Assembly: GCA_016124855.1 (NCBI GenBank)
Contig: WGMX01000014.1
Coordinates: 1 to 64,000, forward strand
Origin: Anaerolineaceae bacterium
GTDB taxonomy: Bacteria > Chloroflexota > Anaerolineae > Aggregatilineales > Phototrophicaceae
Reading direction: 5' to 3'
Length of the DNA: 64,000 nucleotides
Numbering within the stretch: position 1 is the first letter of the stretch; every line of letters begins with the position of its first letter. A program made the position numbers and the translations under genes. Shown piece by piece: positions 17,127 to 27,293 of the stretch. The notes beneath the pieces were generated by a model. It ran no database searches and was not told the origin of the DNA. It worked only from the letters and a program-made list of their open reading frames with translations.

Positions 17127-19763
17127 ATGGCGCGTGTCACGCCGCTACGCCAACAATATCTCGACATCAAAAAACAATATCCCGATTGTATCCTATTTTT
17201 CCGACTAGGCGATTTTTACGAAACATTTGATGCTGACGCGGAAGTTGCCGCCCGTGAACTCGATCTGGTACTCACAGGAAGACCGGTAAGCAAAGAAGAA
17301 CGTGTACCGATGGCGGGTGTTCCCCACCACGCACTTGAGGGTTATGTCGCACGGCTCATCGAGAAAGGTTATCACGTCGCAGTTTGTGAGCAGATGAGCG
17401 AACCAGATGGTCGCGGCATCGTTGAACGTGAAGTCACGCGGGTGATTACCCCCGGCACTGTGATTGAACCTGAATTGCTGGTGGAGGATCAAGCTAATTA
17501 CTTAATGGGCATTATGCCGGTGGGCGATGTCGAAAGCGGAAAATGGACACGCGCCGGGTTGGCCTATGTCGATATTTCAACCGGTGAATTCGCGGCAACC
17601 CAACTTGAAGGGGATAACGCCGGCGTGTTGGTTTTAGAAGAACTTGCGCGGCTTGCACCACGCGAAGTCATCATGCCAGAGTCATGGGCCGAGCGTGGCG
17701 TATCGCTGCCGCAAGGTATTCACCTTAGTTCTGTTGCCGATTGGCGTTTTGAGAAAGGCACTGCGGAAAGCGCGCTGACACAGCACTTCCGCACACGCTC
17801 AGTAGATGGTTACGGACTGGGCGAGATGCCTGCCGCAGTACGGGCAGCAGGCGCTGTTCTACAATATGTGCGTGATACCCAACGCAGCACACTAGCACAG
17901 CTCACGAGTATTCGGGCTTATTCCACCGCGACTTTCATGGTGCTTGACCCATTCACACGGCGTAATCTTGAACTCACAGAAACCATCCGCAGCCGCAAAG
18001 TTGAAGGCAGCTTACTCAGTACACTTGACCGTACCGTAACCGCGATGGGCGCGCGCCTTTTGCGTACATGGATTAACCAACCGCTGCTCGAACTGAACCG
18101 ATTAAATGCCCGATTGGACGCAGTCGAAGCACTGGCAGGCAATGAAGTTTTAAGAACTGAACTCCGCACGGCGCTCAAAGGCATCTCGGATATTGAACGG
18201 CTGACTAATCGTCTGCTGGTAGGACGTTCCGGCCCGCGTGACTTACTCGGTTTGAAAGCTAGCCTCGATATTGTGCCGCATATCCAAAAGTTGATTGAAC
18301 CAACTCCCTCGTTGGCGTCACTGATAAAGACAATGCACGCTTGTGACGATGTGAGCGATCATGTTAACCGTGCGATTAGTGATGAGCCGCCAGCCGTATT
18401 GAACACGATTGGTGCGATTCGACCGGGTTACGCTCAAGAACTTGATGATATTCTGAATGCCACCAGCGAAGCACGAGAATGGATCGCTAACCTCGAGCCC
18501 CAAGAACGGCGGCGTACCGGTATCGCCAGTATTAAAGTCGGCTTCAACAAAGTGTTCGGCTACTATATCGAGGTTAGTAACGCCAATACCGATAAAGTGC
18601 CATCGGACTATATCCGCAAGCAAACGCTGGTGAACGCCGAACGGTATATCACGCCGGAGCTCAAGGAATACGAGACACTGGTGCTGAACGCTGAGGAAGA
18701 AATCCTCAAAGTTGAACGTCAGCTTTTTGAGGAATTGTGCAAGGAAATTGCCCAATCTGCACCACGACTGCTCCAAACCGCGCGTGCGGTTGCCCATTTG
18801 GATGCCCTGCTCTCGTTAGCGGAAGTGGCTGTTCGCGAAGGTTATATCCGTCCAACACTCACTGATGATGATTTACTTGTTATTAAAGATGGGCGACATC
18901 CGGTAGTTGAAAAACTATTGGATGAGGGCATCCGTTACGTACCCAACGACACGCACTTTGACAGTATGTCACGTATTCACATCATCACCGGCCCGAATAT
19001 GTCAGGTAAATCCACCTATATTCGGCAAGTCGCCATTATTACTTTGCTGGCACAAATCGGCAGCTTTGTTCCAGCAGATGAAGCGACTATCGGGCTTGTT
19101 GATCGAATTTTCGCCCGTATCGGCGCACAAGACGAAATTCATGCCGGACAAAGTACCTTTATGGTCGAGATGGTAGAAACAGCTCGATTACTATCGGGAA
19201 GCAGTCACCGCAGCCTGCTTATTTTGGATGAGGTTGGGCGGGGTACATCCACTTATGATGGACTAGCCATCGCGCGGGCGGTGGTTGAACACATCCACAA
19301 TAATCCACGATTGAACTGTCGAACCTTGTTTGCTACGCATTACCACGAACTGACTGAGATGCCGAACATTCTGCCGCGAACACGGAATTTCAACGTTGCA
19401 GTGAGCGAAGAAGGCGAGAATATTGTCTTTTTACACAAAGTTATTGCCGGTGGCGCTGACCGCAGCTACGGTGTGCATGTGGCACAATTAGCGGGAATGC
19501 CCCGTCCTGTAGTGGAACGGGCTAAAGAACTGCTTCATCACCTTGAATCACAAGGAAGCGATTTCAAGCTACCGACGACTGTTCCATCCCCTGCCCCATC
19601 AGCCAAGCAAAAAGCACGAGAAGAAGCCGGTCAACTTAAAATGTTCGGCGAACCGACCAGTCCAGCTTTGGAAGCGCTGCGAAAGATAGAAGTTGATAAC
19701 CTCAGTCCTCTAGAAGCGCTGACCAAACTCTATGAACTTAAGCGAATGGCGGCAGAAAAGTAA
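17127..19763 (+). CDS. mutS: DNA mismatch repair protein MutS
   Basis: 878 aa, full length. It recognises mismatches as a dimer and signals through ATP. The mismatch-contacting F-Y-E is at residues 30-32 in FFRLGDFYETF. Connector, lever (about 260-560) and clamp regions follow. The ATPase has Walker A GPNMSGKST at 622-630, Walker B LLILDEVGRGTSTYDG, and the switch LFATHYHELTEM. The C-terminal tail includes QLKMFGEP and the dimerisation helices. ATG 17127 follows a promoter at 17051. mutL is not in the window. A methyltransferase gene follows on the same strand. Confidence 0.97.
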   Translation: MARVTPLRQQYLDIKKQYPDCILFFRLGDFYETFDADAEVAARELDLVLTGRPVSKEERVPMAGVPHHALEGYVARLIEKGYHVAVCEQMSEPDGRGIVEREVTRVITPGTVIEPELLVEDQANYLMGIMPVGDVESGKWTRAGLAYVDISTGEFAATQLEGDNAGVLVLEELARLAPREVIMPESWAERGVSLPQGIHLSSVADWRFEKGTAESALTQHFRTRSVDGYGLGEMPAAVRAAGAVLQYVRDTQRSTLAQLTSIRAYSTATFMVLDPFTRRNLELTETIRSRKVEGSLLSTLDRTVTAMGARLLRTWINQPLLELNRLNARLDAVEALAGNEVLRTELRTALKGISDIERLTNRLLVGRSGPRDLLGLKASLDIVPHIQKLIEPTPSLASLIKTMHACDDVSDHVNRAISDEPPAVLNTIGAIRPGYAQELDDILNATSEAREWIANLEPQERRRTGIASIKVGFNKVFGYYIEVSNANTDKVPSDYIRKQTLVNAERYITPELKEYETLVLNAEEEILKVERQLFEELCKEIAQSAPRLLQTARAVAHLDALLSLAEVAVREGYIRPTLTDDDLLVIKDGRHPVVEKLLDEGIRYVPNDTHFDSMSRIHIITGPNMSGKSTYIRQVAIITLLAQIGSFVPADEATIGLVDRIFARIGAQDEIHAGQSTFMVEMVETARLLSGSSHRSLLILDEVGRGTSTYDGLAIARAVVEHIHNNPRLNCRTLFATHYHELTEMPNILPRTRNFNVAVSEEGENIVFLHKVIAGGADRSYGVHVAQLAGMPRPVVERAKELLHHLESQGSDFKLPTTVPSPAPSAKQKAREEAGQLKMFGEPTSPALEALRKIEVDNLSPLEALTKLYELKRMAAEK

Positions 19764-19840
19764 GACAATTGACTCATCTGCTCTTTAAATCAATAGTCTA
19801 CAATGAAGTGGATTTATTTAGACTTTGGGGCAAGACGGTT

Positions 19841-20476
19841 ATGACGACGAATAGTTTTCCTGCTGATTTTTTCGAACGGCAGGATATGAGCGACGACAGT
19901 TTCTTTTACAGTACGCCGCGTAAAGTGGTTCACATTGACGAAAATGCTATTGGTGCATTGACGGAGGTTTACCGAGAACTTCTGCCAGCAGGTGGTACAT
20001 GCCTTGACCTAATGAGCAGTTGGCGTTCCCATTATCCACCCGACTTGCAAGTGACGCGGGTAATCGGGTTGGGCATGAATAAGGAAGAACTTCGTGACAA
20101 TCCTCAGCTTGATAAATATCTGGTTCATAACCTCAACCAGAACCCTCATTTGCCCTACGAAAGTAATCTATTCGATGCGGTGACTTGCGCGGTTTCAGTT
20201 CAATATTTGACTAACCCGATTGCCGTTTTTGAGGAAGTCAATCGTGTATTGAAGGCGAATGGCGTATTTATTGTCTCGTTCTCCAACCGATGTTTCCCTA
20301 ATAAGGCAGTCGCGATTTGGATGTCAACGAGTGATGAACAGCATATCGCATTGGTTGGTCAATACTTTCAAATGTCAAGTAACTGGAAAGACTTAGCCGC
20401 TCAAAAAACCAATCCAGCGGATGGGTATCCCTTGCGGGCTGACCCGCTGTATGTGGTGTCGGCCAGAAAGGTGTAA
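19841..20476 (+). CDS. SAM-dependent methyltransferase domain protein
   Basis: 211 aa from ATG 19841; a TTG at 19769 would add 24 residues with no family support. It shows CLDLMSSWRSHYPPDL at the motif I position and RVIGLGMNKEEL. The methyltransferase-11-like core VQYLTNPIAVFEEVNRVLK-GVFIVSFSN follows. The glycine-rich loop is degenerate (DLMSSWRSH), as in a subgroup annotated as type-11 methyltransferases. Substrate unknown. It lies 77 bases after mutS and 10 before the next gene. Confidence 0.75.
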   Translation: MTTNSFPADFFERQDMSDDSFFYSTPRKVVHIDENAIGALTEVYRELLPAGGTCLDLMSSWRSHYPPDLQVTRVIGLGMNKEELRDNPQLDKYLVHNLNQNPHLPYESNLFDAVTCAVSVQYLTNPIAVFEEVNRVLKANGVFIVSFSNRCFPNKAVAIWMSTSDEQHIALVGQYFQMSSNWKDLAAQKTNPADGYPLRADPLYVVSARKV

Positions 20477-20486
20477 AAGCAAGCAA

Positions 20487-20891
20487 ATGGATTATCATTA
20501 TCAACAACTGGCGGCGATTCAACCAAGCCCAGACATAACGCCCGATCAAGTGGTCAAAATCCAACTAGAAGGTTTGCAGAACAATGATTTAACCGATGAT
20601 AATCTCGGCATTCGCATCTGTTTTAACTTTGCGTCACCGGGAAACAAGATCATTACAGGGCCGATCGAGAAGTTCATTCAACTGATTAAAACGCCTGCGT
20701 ACAGAACTCTCATCGGCTTTGAACGCGCGGAATTTAGCATGGTGAGCGTCAAGGGACGAACAGCACAGCAGGCAGTGCGAATTATCCATACGAACGGCGA
20801 AAGCGCGATATTCGCCTTTGTACTTTCTAAACAGGACGAAGAACCCTATCGCGATTGTTGGATGACGGATGCGGTGATTCAGCAGGGATAA
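20487..20891 (+). CDS. DUF4864-like small protein
   Basis: 134 aa from ATG 20487. The fold pattern (helix, then repeated strands such as IRICFNFASPGNK, YRTLIGFERAEF, GRTAQQAVRI and YRDCWMTDAVIQ) resembles DUF4864/NTF2-like proteins. No signal peptide or catalytic residues are evident. It starts 10 bases after the methyltransferase and ends before a strong terminator, so the two form the tail of a short unit. Confidence 0.6.
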   Translation: MDYHYQQLAAIQPSPDITPDQVVKIQLEGLQNNDLTDDNLGIRICFNFASPGNKIITGPIEKFIQLIKTPAYRTLIGFERAEFSMVSVKGRTAQQAVRIIHTNGESAIFAFVLSKQDEEPYRDCWMTDAVIQQG

Positions 20892-20944
20892 AGTAGTACT
20901 AAGAATAATCAGTAGTCGATAGCCTTTAGAAGCATAGGAAAATG

Positions 20945-20973
20945 AAAACGGAGACATAAAGTCTCCGTTTTTG
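20945..20973. terminator. bidirectional terminator
   Basis: AAAACGGAGAC (20945-20955) pairs with GTCTCCGTTTT (20961-20971) around ATAAA, with a T run on the plus strand and A/T-rich flank on the minus strand. It separates convergent genes. Confidence 0.87.
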
Positions 20974-20996
20974 TTCATTGCAGCAAGCAGCAAAAA

Positions 20997-22052
20997 TCAG
21001 TTTTTGACAGCGGCAGCCGCTAAAGTGGGTGAAACTGCCTCAGGCCGCGGTTCGGGAATAACCAATTCTTCACGGGTAAGCAAACCTTCTGAAGCCAACA
21101 CATGATTGAATGAAACAATGGCGACCTCAATCATATGCAAATCGGGCTGGCGGGTGGTCAGATGTTGCAACGCCAAATTAGGCTTGACGATGATGCGAAT
21201 GATGGGATTGTTGATATTGCGAGCTGTGAAACGCAACAATTCGTAGGCGATGCCAGCAATCACTGGAATGAAGATGATGCGCGAGAGAATGAGCAGCAAG
21301 AACGGCGGACGACCGAGCAACGAAAAGACAAACACACTAACAAAAACTACCGTGAGCAAGAAGGCCGTACCGCAGCGAGGATGTTCAATCGGATATTTGG
21401 CAACAATCTCAGGGGTTAGTTCTGCGCCTGCTTCATAGGCGTTAATGGTCTTATGCTCTGCGCCATGATAGCCAAACAACCGTTTGACATCTGGAATGCG
21501 ACCGATTGCCCAGATATAGCTGATGAGTAAGGTTAGCTGAACCCCACCTTCGATGAGGTTAATGAGAAAAGCGTTCAAGCCAACGGCGGCAGTACCATCA
21601 TGTGATAAGCCCAAAAGGCGAGAAAGGCCGGTTGCCAGTGTGGTGGGCAATAAGAAGAACAAGCCCACACCTAAAACCAACGAAAAAGCAATTGTCGCCC
21701 AACCAATCGGGCCGTTAAAGTTAACTTCCTCTTCTTCACCAATTGCCACATCCGCTGCCCACATCAATGCGCGTGTGCCTAAACCTAAGGCATCCCACAA
21801 ACCAACGATACCGCGCACAAAAGGCGTTCGGGCAATACGACCGCGATAGAGTGTGGCATTCAAAGCCTGTTCATGAACAACGATTTGGCCTTTAGGATCA
21901 CGGACAGCAATAGCGGCGTTATGTGCGCCACGCATCATCACACCCTCAATAACTGCCTGCCCTCCGTAGGAGAACTTCAACTCGCCGTGTTCATTTACAC
22001 CTGCCGAAGCCTTGCCACTGCTGCCCGGCGCACTATGACCATTTGATGACAT
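20997..22052 (-). CDS. DUF1385 (YqhQ-like) membrane protein
   Basis: 351 aa. The diagnostic start FSYGGQAVIEGVMMRGAHNA (about residues 28-47) is followed by a helical region with about five transmembrane segments. The conserved IGRIPDVKRLFGYHGAEHK, then TINAYEAG and HPRCGTAFLL, are typical of DUF1385. The molecular role of the family is not established. RBS AGAGG precedes ATG 22052. It is the last gene of the minus-strand group recJ / glycosidase-like / DUF1385, 17 bases after its neighbour. Confidence 0.88.
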   Translation of the reverse strand: MSSNGHSAPGSSGKASAGVNEHGELKFSYGGQAVIEGVMMRGAHNAAIAVRDPKGQIVVHEQALNATLYRGRIARTPFVRGIVGLWDALGLGTRALMWAADVAIGEEEEVNFNGPIGWATIAFSLVLGVGLFFLLPTTLATGLSRLLGLSHDGTAAVGLNAFLINLIEGGVQLTLLISYIWAIGRIPDVKRLFGYHGAEHKTINAYEAGAELTPEIVAKYPIEHPRCGTAFLLTVVFVSVFVFSLLGRPPFLLLILSRIIFIPVIAGIAYELLRFTARNINNPIIRIIVKPNLALQHLTTRQPDLHMIEVAIVSFNHVLASEGLLTREELVIPEPRPEAVSPTLAAAAVKN

Positions 22053-22069
22053 TACGACCTCTTTTATAG

Positions 22070-23485
22070 TTACTCAAACTTAATTTCGAGCGTCCCGTTC
22101 GACGTTATTTCCTGTAGTTGAGCCTGTGAGGCATGAATAATCTGTACATTGCCCCCTACAGCACATCCATCCTTTTTATCACAACGCGCACCTTTTAAAG
22201 TGAGCGCGATTTGATTTTGTGCATTCAAAATAGGCGCTAAATCATGCCCATATTGATCCATCAATGTTAGCTGATTATTAGACACGCTGGCTGTTAGATT
22301 TACATCAGCGGCAGTACGTGCCCATAAGACATATAGGAAACTCTCATCAGCCAACGTTAACTGCACCGCTTCAGTATCTACAGTCTGGGAAATTTTACCC
22401 TGCTTCACGCCCTTAAACTGCTGAATGACCATCTTCCATGCGTCAAAAGCGGGACGTTTTGAACCATCCGCGCGTATCAGCCCGAAAGTTTCATCACCCG
22501 GCGGCAAATTCCAGTCATAGAATTTGTAAACTGCGACGCGTTCGGCGCCAGCCGCTAATTCAAGCGCCGTCGCTTGAACGATAAAGGCGGCTTGCTGATC
22601 CAGATTAATTTGATACTGCGGACGCACCACAGGCCAAAGTGGATCATCGGTTGGGCCAGCATTGGTTTCATTCACCCAAATGCGCTTATCTTTTAGGCCA
22701 TATTTATCGAGCAACTGGCGTGTTTGTTTGACAATATCATAGACCGTTTCAGTACGGAAATAAATATGCAGGCTGGCTATGTCAAAATAGTAATTGTGCG
22801 CGGCGGCTTCGGGATCAGCCATGATGCGCTCAAGCAACCGGTCAAGGTACAAGCGTCTGCCAGCATTGACATCATGCCAATAAGTTGTGCCTGCGAGCAA
22901 AACTTCAGCATCGGGATTGCCTTCTTTCAAAGCCAAGTAAGCAACCTTCAGCATCTGATAATAATCGTCAAGCGAACCTTCAAACTCAAAGCCATAGGTA
23001 TCGCGGGTAATATCCGGCTCATTCCAGATAATGAAGCGTTTTACGCCACGAGGTGCATAATATTCAGCACTCATTCGGACAAAATGTGCCCATAAATTGT
23101 TAGGATCATCAACCGGTAAATATAAGCCACGCGGTACGCCTGCGCCCGGTGTACCATCGGTTGCCCATGCGGGAGTATGCTTGAAGATGGCGACAACTTC
23201 TCGATTACAATCTTTCGCTGATTTGAGCCAACGATCATCAACGTTTAGGGTATACCAGTCGTCGGGGCCATTTGGCTGGTGTTGTGACCAATCAAAAATA
23301 ATACGTTCCCAACCTGCGCCGAGTTCACATACGGTATCCGGGAGCCAAAATCCTTCAACTACGCCAAACGGATTAGCTGGATTATTATCCTGTGCGTTAA
23401 GTCGAAAACTGAATAGCAATACACACAGGGTCAAACAAAGGGCAAAACGTGAAATGGCTAAGGCATGGCACCACGGCTTCATCAT
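22070..23485 (-). CDS. exported glycosidase-like (TIM-barrel) protein
   Basis: 471 aa with a signal peptide (ALCLTLCVLLFSFRLNA). The barrel (about 40-345) has VKRFIIWNEPDITRDTYGF, whose N-E is the expected acid/base site of clan GH-A, and KRIWVNETNAGPTDDP, with a possible nucleophile Glu. This suggests a GH39-like fold. A C-terminal beta domain (about 365-470) contains two Cys in ARCDKKDGCAVGG. Specificity is unknown. Its ATG overlaps the recJ stop by four bases, an unexpected pairing of a DNA-repair gene with an exported protein. Confidence 0.72.
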   Translation of the reverse strand: MMKPWCHALAISRFALCLTLCVLLFSFRLNAQDNNPANPFGVVEGFWLPDTVCELGAGWERIIFDWSQHQPNGPDDWYTLNVDDRWLKSAKDCNREVVAIFKHTPAWATDGTPGAGVPRGLYLPVDDPNNLWAHFVRMSAEYYAPRGVKRFIIWNEPDITRDTYGFEFEGSLDDYYQMLKVAYLALKEGNPDAEVLLAGTTYWHDVNAGRRLYLDRLLERIMADPEAAAHNYYFDIASLHIYFRTETVYDIVKQTRQLLDKYGLKDKRIWVNETNAGPTDDPLWPVVRPQYQINLDQQAAFIVQATALELAAGAERVAVYKFYDWNLPPGDETFGLIRADGSKRPAFDAWKMVIQQFKGVKQGKISQTVDTEAVQLTLADESFLYVLWARTAADVNLTASVSNNQLTLMDQYGHDLAPILNAQNQIALTLKGARCDKKDGCAVGGNVQIIHASQAQLQEITSNGTLEIKFE

Positions 23486-25209
23486 TGACTACCTGCCGGG
23501 CGAATATCCTGTAGATTCAGTTGGAGACTGCGGCTTCCGTTCCATTCGTTGATCTCTAGCTGGTAGGCAGCATCAATCCGCTCAGGCATCTGCTCTATCC
23601 AACCGCCCAAGCCGAAGCCAATTGCATCCAACGGTGGCTGCCCTGCCCTTGCCAATTTAAGTTTGAGGTGATTCCCTTCTTTACCCACAGTACGTGACTC
23701 AAGCACTCGCAGATTAGGGGTCATCAAAACAGGCGCCGAACTGTGATATCCAGTGGGTTCCAAACGGGAAAGCTCATACACTAATTTTTCAGAGAGGGTG
23801 CGGGCATCCACTTCCACATCAATTTCGAGAATCGGACGCAAATCTTGCCCTGAAAGGCTGTCATCAGCTAACTGCATCAGTTTGGCTTTGAGGGCGGGAA
23901 TGTTGTTGTTAGCAACGGTGAAGCCTGCTGCTTGAGCATGACCACCATGCCGCACTAATAAGTCGGCACATTGATCCAACGCATGGGTAATATCAAACTG
24001 CGGAATGCTGCGGCAAGAAGCGCGGCTTTCAGTTTGGCCTACTTCCATGATAATTGTCGGACGAGAGTATTCTTCGGTTAAGCGGCCTGCTACTAACCCG
24101 ACTATGCCCGCTCTAAAATCACCAGAGGCAAAAATGAGAGGAGCATCCGTTTTTTGGCGTTCCAGCCATTCTCGGACTTCGTCCTGTGCGGCACGTGTCA
24201 AATCCTGACGTTCCACATTTAGTTTTTGCAACTGCTCGGCTAAACGTAAGGCCGTAGAGTAATCTTCAGCAGAGAGCAGATGATAGGCAATCATCGCACT
24301 TTCAAGCCGACCCGCCGCATTAATACGTGGACCAAGCGAAAAACCGATACTCATGGCCGTGACAGCGCCGGGTTTGACACCGGATACATCGAGCAGCGCA
24401 CGGACGCCGGGACGGTTGGCCTTATTGATGATTTCCAAACCACGCCGCACGAGCGCACGATTTTCAGTTCGGTTCAACGGGGCAAGGTCGGCCACCGTGC
24501 CAATAGCTACCAGATCAAGTAAATCGGTCACCTCTAAGTTAATCTGCTGTTTGTTCTGCTTAGCCACCCGTAAGAGTGCGTCCGCCAATTTATAGGCAAC
24601 CCCAACGCCAGCTAACATGTCCTCTGGGTATTTGCAGTCTTCCTGTTTGGGGTTGATAACGGCGAGCGCTTTAGGGATTTCCGGGCCAATCGTGTGATGA
24701 TCGGTGACGATAATATCAAGCTGTGCAGCCTTTCCATCTTCAACCTCGTCAACCGAGCGAATACCACAATCGACGGTAATGACAAGCTTCACGCCTTCAC
24801 GAGCCAAGCGCAGCAGCGCTTCGCTGTTCAGCCCATAACCTTCATCAACCCGATGCGGGATATAGGGTTTGACAACCGCACCTAACGCAGTGAGCACCTG
24901 CACTAATAAAGTCGTCGATGTCACGCCGTCTGCATCAAAATCACCATAGACGATGATCGGTTCACGCAGCTTAATGGCCTGTCGAATGCGGGTTACTGCT
25001 TGATTAATGCCCTTCATTTGAAACGGATTGGAAAGGTCGTCAGAGGATTCAAGGAAGCGCTCTGCTTCCGCAAAATTCGTAAAACCGCGATTGTAAAGAA
25101 CTTGAGCCAAGACAATTCCCATATTCGGATAACGGCTGAGAATTTCTGGTGCGGCGGGCGAAGCTATCACCCAACGTTTTGATAATGTAGACACACATTC
25201 ATCCAACAA
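23482..25209 (-). CDS. recJ: single-strand DNA exonuclease RecJ
   Basis: 575 aa, DHH superfamily 5'-3' ssDNA exonuclease of recombination and repair. Motif I IVYGDFDADGVTSTT lies at about residues 86-100, and LVITVDCGIR, IIVTDHHTIG (DHH) and GPRINAAGRL follow. The DHHA1 part has RHGGHAQAAGF, and a C-terminal OB-like region starts near 450. Start: TTG 25209 gives the longest frame; GTG 25194 is an equally plausible alternative and the ribosome-binding signal does not decide. It is divergent from fmt. Confidence 0.94.
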   Translation of the reverse strand: MLDECVSTLSKRWVIASPAAPEILSRYPNMGIVLAQVLYNRGFTNFAEAERFLESSDDLSNPFQMKGINQAVTRIRQAIKLREPIIVYGDFDADGVTSTTLLVQVLTALGAVVKPYIPHRVDEGYGLNSEALLRLAREGVKLVITVDCGIRSVDEVEDGKAAQLDIIVTDHHTIGPEIPKALAVINPKQEDCKYPEDMLAGVGVAYKLADALLRVAKQNKQQINLEVTDLLDLVAIGTVADLAPLNRTENRALVRRGLEIINKANRPGVRALLDVSGVKPGAVTAMSIGFSLGPRINAAGRLESAMIAYHLLSAEDYSTALRLAEQLQKLNVERQDLTRAAQDEVREWLERQKTDAPLIFASGDFRAGIVGLVAGRLTEEYSRPTIIMEVGQTESRASCRSIPQFDITHALDQCADLLVRHGGHAQAAGFTVANNNIPALKAKLMQLADDSLSGQDLRPILEIDVEVDARTLSEKLVYELSRLEPTGYHSSAPVLMTPNLRVLESRTVGKEGNHLKLKLARAGQPPLDAIGFGLGGWIEQMPERIDAAYQLEINEWNGSRSLQLNLQDIRPAGSQ

Positions 25210-25315
25210 TTAGAATAAGGGCGATTAAGCAGATTTTATGCAACTCTGCTCATTGAGAAATCACAGTGTAGCATCTCACAAGCAGTGCCACAACTCGGTA
25301 CTACGGAGCATTCAT

Positions 25316-26242
25316 ATGACCAGCATCGTTTTCATGGGAACGCCGGAATTTTCTGTCCCTATTCTCCAAGGCCTAATTGAACAATACACGGTGATCGGTG
25401 TGGTTACACAACCTGACCGTCCTGCGGGTCGCAAACAGCAAATGCAGATGTCGCCGATAAAACAATTGGCACTTCAACACAATATACCGGTTTTACAGCC
25501 TGAAAAGTTGCGCCGACCTGAGGCAATTGCCGAGTTAAAACAATGGCAACCGGATGTATATGTGGTGGCGGCATTTGGTCAAATTTTGCCGCAAAGCGTG
25601 CTTGACATTCCGGTGTACGGCTCGATTAATGTTCATGCATCACTGCTGCCGCGATGGCGAGGCGCAGCCCCAATCCAAGCCGTGATTCGTGCAGGCGATG
25701 CCGAAACAGGTGTCACAATCATGAAAATGGACGCAGGTTTGGATACGGGGCCGATGCTCAAGAAGCGAGCTATTCCGATTGCCCCGGATGAAACCGGCGC
25801 ATCGTTACATGATAAGTTATCGCTGTTAGGCGCAGAACTCTTGATGGAGACACTACCGGGTTATCTAGACGGAACAATATTGCCACAACCGCAGCCAGAA
25901 ACCGGGATCACGTTTGCACCGCAAGTCAAGAAAGAAGAAGGCAATATTGATTGGTCGCAAGACGCGGTGGTCATTGAACATCTTATCCGTGCTTTTACAC
26001 CGTGGCCGGGAACTTTTACCTTTTTTAAGGGGCAGCAGCTTAAAATCCTTAACGGAAGCGTCTTAACAGGCTCGGCGGATCCCGGAAAAGTCGTCAAACT
26101 GCGAGACAGCATCGCAGTTGGCACCGGAGCGGGCTTACTCAAATTAGGCACTATACAATTAGCCGGACGCAAAGCAATGAAAGTAGAAGAATTCGTTAAG
26201 GGTCAAGCCGATTTTACGGCTGCAACATTCGTGTTATCTTGA
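25316..26242 (+). CDS. fmt: methionyl-tRNA formyltransferase
   Basis: 308 aa. It formylates Met-tRNAi for translation initiation using 10-formyl-THF. The Rossmann domain has the catalytic N105 and H107 in NVHASLLPRWRGAAPIQ and D143 in GLDTGPM, matching N106/H108/D144 of the E. coli enzyme. The C-terminal tRNA-binding barrel begins near residue 205 and contains RAFTPWPGTFTFFKGQQLK. ATG 25316 is chosen because ACGGAG precedes it and family members start MTxIVFMGTPEF; the upstream 26 codons are not conserved in style. The end overlaps the convergent metallophosphoesterase by 40 bases. Confidence 0.96.
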   Translation: MTSIVFMGTPEFSVPILQGLIEQYTVIGVVTQPDRPAGRKQQMQMSPIKQLALQHNIPVLQPEKLRRPEAIAELKQWQPDVYVVAAFGQILPQSVLDIPVYGSINVHASLLPRWRGAAPIQAVIRAGDAETGVTIMKMDAGLDTGPMLKKRAIPIAPDETGASLHDKLSLLGAELLMETLPGYLDGTILPQPQPETGITFAPQVKKEEGNIDWSQDAVVIEHLIRAFTPWPGTFTFFKGQQLKILNGSVLTGSADPGKVVKLRDSIAVGTGAGLLKLGTIQLAGRKAMKVEEFVKGQADFTAATFVLS

Positions 26243-27261
26243 TCACCACCCTCGAAAACATAGTACAAACAGGGTACAAGTTCTTCAGAGGAATTGATGG
26301 TTTTTTCACAGTCCAGCATCAAATAGCGGGCAGATTTGCGTGGGAAGGCATGTGTGCAGCTTGCTAAACGAAGCTGCTGCTTGCCAACTTCAGCATATCC
26401 ATTTTTGACGCTTATATGCCCTGATACTAATACACGCAGCTCGGTCTTACTTACGGTGCTGAAGTAATTCAGGAAATTCTTGAGCGTTTTCAGATAAGCG
26501 GATTCTCCGACATCCAATTCGTTCTGGGAAAACAAAGTGTTCCACATCAGATCAAAATCGGTATTCTGACCGCTTAAAAACAGAACGCGAAGTAACTCAT
26601 TATAACGGGGGTCTTCCGCTCCGCTGACTGCCAGATAATGCTTGGCTTGCTCGTCGTAAGTGATACCGGTAAAATGCGAATAACCGCGCTGCAAACTGCC
26701 AATATCGAATTTCTTCAATTCGCCGTCAGCGAGTTTGATTAGATCATCATGTTCCAAATTCAACAAACGCTCGACATGTTTGGTTGAGGAAACATCAGAA
26801 GCAGCACCGGCATGAGTGATGAGTACGCCACCTTTAGTACGGGCAAAAAATGGCAAACTCGCCAAAAACGCGCGGATTTCCTTCCTTTTAACCGTGGCTT
26901 TATAACGCTGATCGAGTCGGGTGAGTGCGCCTTCAAAACGAGGTGTAAATTCTACAGAACCTTTTGCCAAGGTCAGTCCATAAATGTGGGGAAGCTCGTG
27001 GTTTCCTAACAGCATAATCACTTTGTCTTTGCCAAGCTCAGCCTGTAAGGCCATCACATCTAAAAGCATATCGAGGCTGGCATCCACCTCTTCCATACCT
27101 TCATTGTGGATGAGGTCACCACACAGCACAAAGTGATCAACCTCACCTTTTGCGTGGCGAGCCAAAAACAAGTCACGCAGTTTATGATACGCGTCCCAAG
27201 CACCGTGTAAATCGGTGACGACCATTGCCTTACCACTATTCAAATCAATGATCCGGGACAT
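26203..27261 (-). CDS. calcineurin-like metallophosphoesterase
   Basis: 352 aa. Metal-binding blocks are visible: TDLHGAWDAYHKL (D-x-H, residues about 17-29), LCGDLIHNEGMEE (GD block), MLLGNHELPHIYG (GNHE block), ITHAGAASD and LVSGHISVKNGYAEV. Together they form the binuclear metal site of PPP-type phosphoesterases. The substrate is not evident: protein phosphatase-like and diadenosine-polyphosphatase-like groups share this layout. RBS AGAGGTGAT precedes ATG. It overlaps fmt tail-to-tail by 40 bases, so the last codons of both genes constrain each other. Confidence 0.85.
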   Translation of the reverse strand: MSRIIDLNSGKAMVVTDLHGAWDAYHKLRDLFLARHAKGEVDHFVLCGDLIHNEGMEEVDASLDMLLDVMALQAELGKDKVIMLLGNHELPHIYGLTLAKGSVEFTPRFEGALTRLDQRYKATVKRKEIRAFLASLPFFARTKGGVLITHAGAASDVSSTKHVERLLNLEHDDLIKLADGELKKFDIGSLQRGYSHFTGITYDEQAKHYLAVSGAEDPRYNELLRVLFLSGQNTDFDLMWNTLFSQNELDVGESAYLKTLKNFLNYFSTVSKTELRVLVSGHISVKNGYAEVGKQQLRLASCTHAFPRKSARYLMLDCEKTINSSEELVPCLYYVFEGGDQDNTNVAAVKSA

Positions 27262-27293
27262 ATCACCTCTTCGCTAAAGACTGACTACAAATG

